A stretch of 19,362 nt of DNA from an uncultured Acidimicrobiales bacterium (GTDB lineage: Bacteria > Actinomycetota > Acidimicrobiia > Acidimicrobiales > Iamiaceae). A program made the position numbers and the translations under genes. Each line of letters starts with the position of its first letter. Position 1 is the first letter of the stretch. The notes beneath the pieces are model-generated. The model made no database searches. It saw nothing but the letters and a program-made list of their open reading frames with translations, and had not been told where the DNA came from. Where the stretch lies: assembly GCA_937926025.1 (NCBI GenBank), contig CALANQ010000432.1, positions 1 to 19,362 of the forward strand. The letters run 5' to 3'. Shown in pieces: positions 17,366 to 19,362 of the stretch.

Positions 17366-17400
17366 GGTCCCCCCGTCGGGCCGCCGGTCAGCCGGGGACC
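17366..17400. terminator. Possible bidirectional terminator
   Basis: GGTCCCC (17366-17372) and GGGGACC (17394-17400) are reverse complements around a 21-base GC-rich loop, in and beside the 33-base gap between the convergent lipoprotein and radC genes. The stem is short and overlaps the end of radC. Confidence 0.3.
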
Positions 17401-18074
17401 CGAGGGCCGGCGACCGGCACCTCCTCCCACAGCCGCCCGGCCACCACCACCTGGGCGATGAAGCGGAGCCCCACCGAGGCGGCGCCGGTGCTGACGGCCC
17501 GGGCCACGGCGCGGTCGGCCTCGTGCGGCGCCGGGTCGCCGTCGGGGTGGTTGACGGCGACGGCCAGCCCGGCCCCGCCGTGGTGGAGGGCGGCGGTGAG
17601 CACGTCGCGCAGCATCGTCGGCGTCGGGAGCGCACCCTCGTCGGCCAGGGTGAGGGCCCGGCGGAGCTGGCCGGCGGAGTCCACCACCAGGGCCACCGTC
17701 CGCTCGGTCCGGCAGTGCCGCAGCAGCGGGATGGCGATGTCGGCCACCTCCACCGCGGTCCGGGCCACGGGGATCCGCTCCTGCTCCGCCCGGATGCGGG
17801 CCGCCAGGTGGCAGGCCGCCACCACGGACGCGGACTTGGCCGGCCCCATCCCGGGCCTGCGGGCCAGGTCCTCCATCCGCACCGACGCCAGGCCGACCAG
17901 CCCGCCGTGATCGTCCAGCAGCTGCTCGGCCATGGCGAGCGCGCTGGACCCCGCCCGACCGTGGCGCAGCACCAGGGCCAGCAGCTCCGCGTCGCGCAGC
18001 ACCTCGGGACCGTGGCCGGCGAGGCGCTCCCGGGGCCGTTCGTGCTCCGCCATGTCCGCCAGCTGCTTCGTCAT
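17388..18074 (-). CDS. radC: RadC-like (UPF0758, JAB/MPN+) protein with altered metal site
   Basis: This 228-residue protein has the full RadC layout. The N-terminal ERPRERLAGHGPEVLRDAELLALVL is typical, a helix-hairpin-helix region lies at about 55-85 (GLASVRMEDLARRPGMGPAK) and a JAB/MPN domain follows. In canonical members the metal site reads HNHPSGD; here it is VNHPDGD, with Val at 174 replacing the first His while H176 and the distal D187 remain. Metal binding and peptidase-like activity are therefore doubtful. RadC was once linked to DNA repair, but this is not established, and its true role is unknown. The ATG at 18074 is supported by TACCGT six bases upstream. It is convergent with the lipoprotein gene. 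Confidence 0.88.
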   Translation of the reverse strand: MTKQLADMAEHERPRERLAGHGPEVLRDAELLALVLRHGRAGSSALAMAEQLLDDHGGLVGLASVRMEDLARRPGMGPAKSASVVAACHLAARIRAEQERIPVARTAVEVADIAIPLLRHCRTERTVALVVDSAGQLRRALTLADEGALPTPTMLRDVLTAALHHGGAGLAVAVNHPDGDPAPHEADRAVARAVSTGAASVGLRFIAQVVVAGRLWEEVPVAGPRVPG

Positions 18075-18080
18075 CGCGCC

Positions 18081-18086
18081 ACGGTA
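18081..18086 (-). promoter_or_regulatory. Putative -10 element, leaderless, for radC
   Basis: On the minus strand TACCGT is followed by six bases and the ATG at 18074. It is identical to the box of the 68-residue protein at 4352-4357. Confidence 0.5.
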
Positions 18087-18157
18087 GGGACGGCCGCCGG
18101 GCCCCGACCAGGGATGCGACTCATCAGGCGCACCGCCTCCGTCGGGTACGGGACGCG

Positions 18158-18230
18158 GACCGGCCGGGGCGCACAGGCCCCGGCCAGTCGACGACAGGTG
18201 TGATCAGGCGGGCGGACCCGCCGGGGATCA
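18158..18230 (-). terminator. Two hairpins after ahcY
   Basis: GGCGGG (18207-18212) and CCCGCC (18217-18222) form a stem with a 4-base loop, framed by TGATC/GATCA that includes the ahcY stop. Further on, GGCCGGGGC (18162-18170) and GCCCCGGCC (18177-18185) form a 9-bp stem, extended to 13 positions with one mismatch by GAC/GTC. The second is the better terminator. The rest of the 153-base gap to radC holds only the radC promoter. Confidence 0.5.
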
Positions 18231-19362
18231 GTACCGGTAGTGGTTGGGCTTGTAGGGGCCCTCGACCTTGACGCCGATGTAGTCGGCCTGGTCCTGGCTC
18301 AGCTCGGTGAGCCGGACGCCGAGGGCGTCGAGGTGCAGGCGGGCCACCTTCTCGTCGAGGATCTTCGGCAGCGTGTACACGCCGACCGGGTAGTCGCCGG
18401 TCTTGGTGAAGAGCTCGATCTGGGCGATGGTCTGGTTGGTGAACGAGTTGCTCATCACGAAGCTCGGGTGGCCGGTGGCGCAGCCGAGGTTCATGAGGCG
18501 GCCTTCGGCCAGGACGATGACCGAGTGGCCGTCGGGGAACTGGAACTCGTTGACCTGCGGCTTGATCTCGACGTTGCGGACGTCGCTCATGCGGGCGAGG
18601 CCGGCCATGTCGATCTCGTTGTCGAAGTGACCGATGTTGGCGACGATGGCCTGGTGCTTCATGCGGCCCATGTGCTCGGCCGAGATGATGCCCTTGTTGC
18701 CGGTGGTGGTGATGAAGATGTCCGCGGTGTCGAGGACGTCCTCGAGGCGGGCCACCTGGAAGCCCTCCATGGCGGCCTGCAGCGCGCAGATCGGGTCCAC
18801 CTCGGACACGATCACGCGGGCGCCCTGGCCCCGCAGGGACTGGGCGCAGCCCTTGCCGACGTCGCCGTAGCCGGCGACGAACGCCACCTTGCCGCCGATC
18901 ATCACGTCGGTGGCCCGGTTGAGGCCGTCGATCAGGGAGTGGCGGCAGCCGTAGAGGTTGTCGAACTTGGACTTGGTGACCGAGTCGTTGACGTTGATGG
19001 CGGGGAACTGGAGCTCACCGGCCTCGAACATCTGGTACAGCCGGTGGACGCCGGTGGTGGTCTCCTCGGTGACGCCCTTGATGCCGGCGGCGACCTCGGT
19101 CCAGCGGTTCGGCTCCTTGGCGACCGACTCGGTGAGCAGGTCGATGATCACGTGCCACTCTTCGGGATCGTCGTCGGTGGCGGCGGGCACGGCACCGGCG
19201 AGCTCGTACTCGCGGCCCTTGTGCACCAGCATCGTGGCGTCGCCGCCGCCGTCGAGGATCATGTTGGGGCCGGAGCCGTCGGGCCAGCGCAGGGCCTGGT
19301 CCGTGCACCACCAGCACTCCTCGAGCGTCTCGCCCTTCCAGGCGAAGACAGGGACGCCGGCG
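18228..19362 (-). CDS. ahcY: S-adenosyl-L-homocysteine hydrolase, C-terminal part (runs off right edge)
   Basis: The visible 377 residues cover most of the enzyme. It hydrolyses S-adenosylhomocysteine to adenosine and homocysteine, clearing the inhibitor made by methyltransferases; it uses bound NAD and acts in the cytosol. The frame is open from the window edge, reading AGVPVFAWKGETLEECWWCT and then DGGGDATMLVHKG. VNDSVTKSKFDNLYGCRHSLIDG lines the substrate site, followed by the NAD loop AGYGDVGKGCAQSL. The C-terminus YKPNHYRY is the family's hallmark for cofactor contact. The segment EEWHVIIDLLTESV to VTEETTTGVHRLY matches the insertion present in many bacterial forms. The N-terminus and promoter lie outside the window. 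Confidence 0.97.
   Translation of the reverse strand, partial: AGVPVFAWKGETLEECWWCTDQALRWPDGSGPNMILDGGGDATMLVHKGREYELAGAVPAATDDDPEEWHVIIDLLTESVAKEPNRWTEVAAGIKGVTEETTTGVHRLYQMFEAGELQFPAINVNDSVTKSKFDNLYGCRHSLIDGLNRATDVMIGGKVAFVAGYGDVGKGCAQSLRGQGARVIVSEVDPICALQAAMEGFQVARLEDVLDTADIFITTTGNKGIISAEHMGRMKHQAIVANIGHFDNEIDMAGLARMSDVRNVEIKPQVNEFQFPDGHSVIVLAEGRLMNLGCATGHPSFVMSNSFTNQTIAQIELFTKTGDYPVGVYTLPKILDEKVARLHLDALGVRLTELSQDQADYIGVKVEGPYKPNHYRY

Overview
The window is very GC-rich, with coding sequence on almost every base and strongly GC-biased third codon positions. An actinobacterial-type S-adenosylhomocysteinase, a long-form HPF, a YtrA-type GntR regulator and several genes that look leaderless behind a TANNNT -10 box point to Actinomycetota. 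The gene content would fit Acidimicrobiia, but that is inference and no rRNA or other marker gene is present. I see no tRNA, rRNA, CRISPR array, insertion sequence or phage gene, and no gene-free stretch longer than about 300 bases.

Layout. At the left edge is the N-terminus of a release factor 2 gene (prfB, minus strand). Next come three plus-strand genes: a DCC-family thiol oxidoreductase and two overlapping ABC exporter half-transporters, the second carrying a frameshift. A 28-bp perfect palindrome ends that unit. On the minus strand follow a 68-residue protein of unknown function and secA. A plus-strand group then runs DyP peroxidase, a 6-TM membrane protein (also frameshifted), a GntR/YtrA regulator and an exported protein. 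The last three overlap and sit behind a conspicuous AT-rich operator. Then come hpf and comFC (minus), an FrnE-like DsbA protein and a YczE-like membrane protein (plus), a minus-strand lipid/apocarotenoid group (SDR, carotenoid oxygenase, SCP2-type thiolase), a small lipoprotein (plus), a RadC-like protein with a damaged metal site (minus), and most of ahcY (minus, running off the right edge).

How the genes fit together. The minus-strand order comFC, hpf, secA, prfB matches the cluster known from Firmicutes, broken here by two blocks of opposite-strand accessory genes. The two ABC subunits look like a heterodimeric exporter with one degenerate ATP site. The GntR operon looks self-regulated: promoter, palindromic operator, membrane protein, regulator and exported protein are all linked by start/stop overlaps. 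This is the most self-contained candidate for an unstudied small system, but I cannot assign its function.

Cautions. Both frameshifts are consistent with loss of one base, in GC-rich runs, so sequencing or assembly error is as likely as genuine gene decay.
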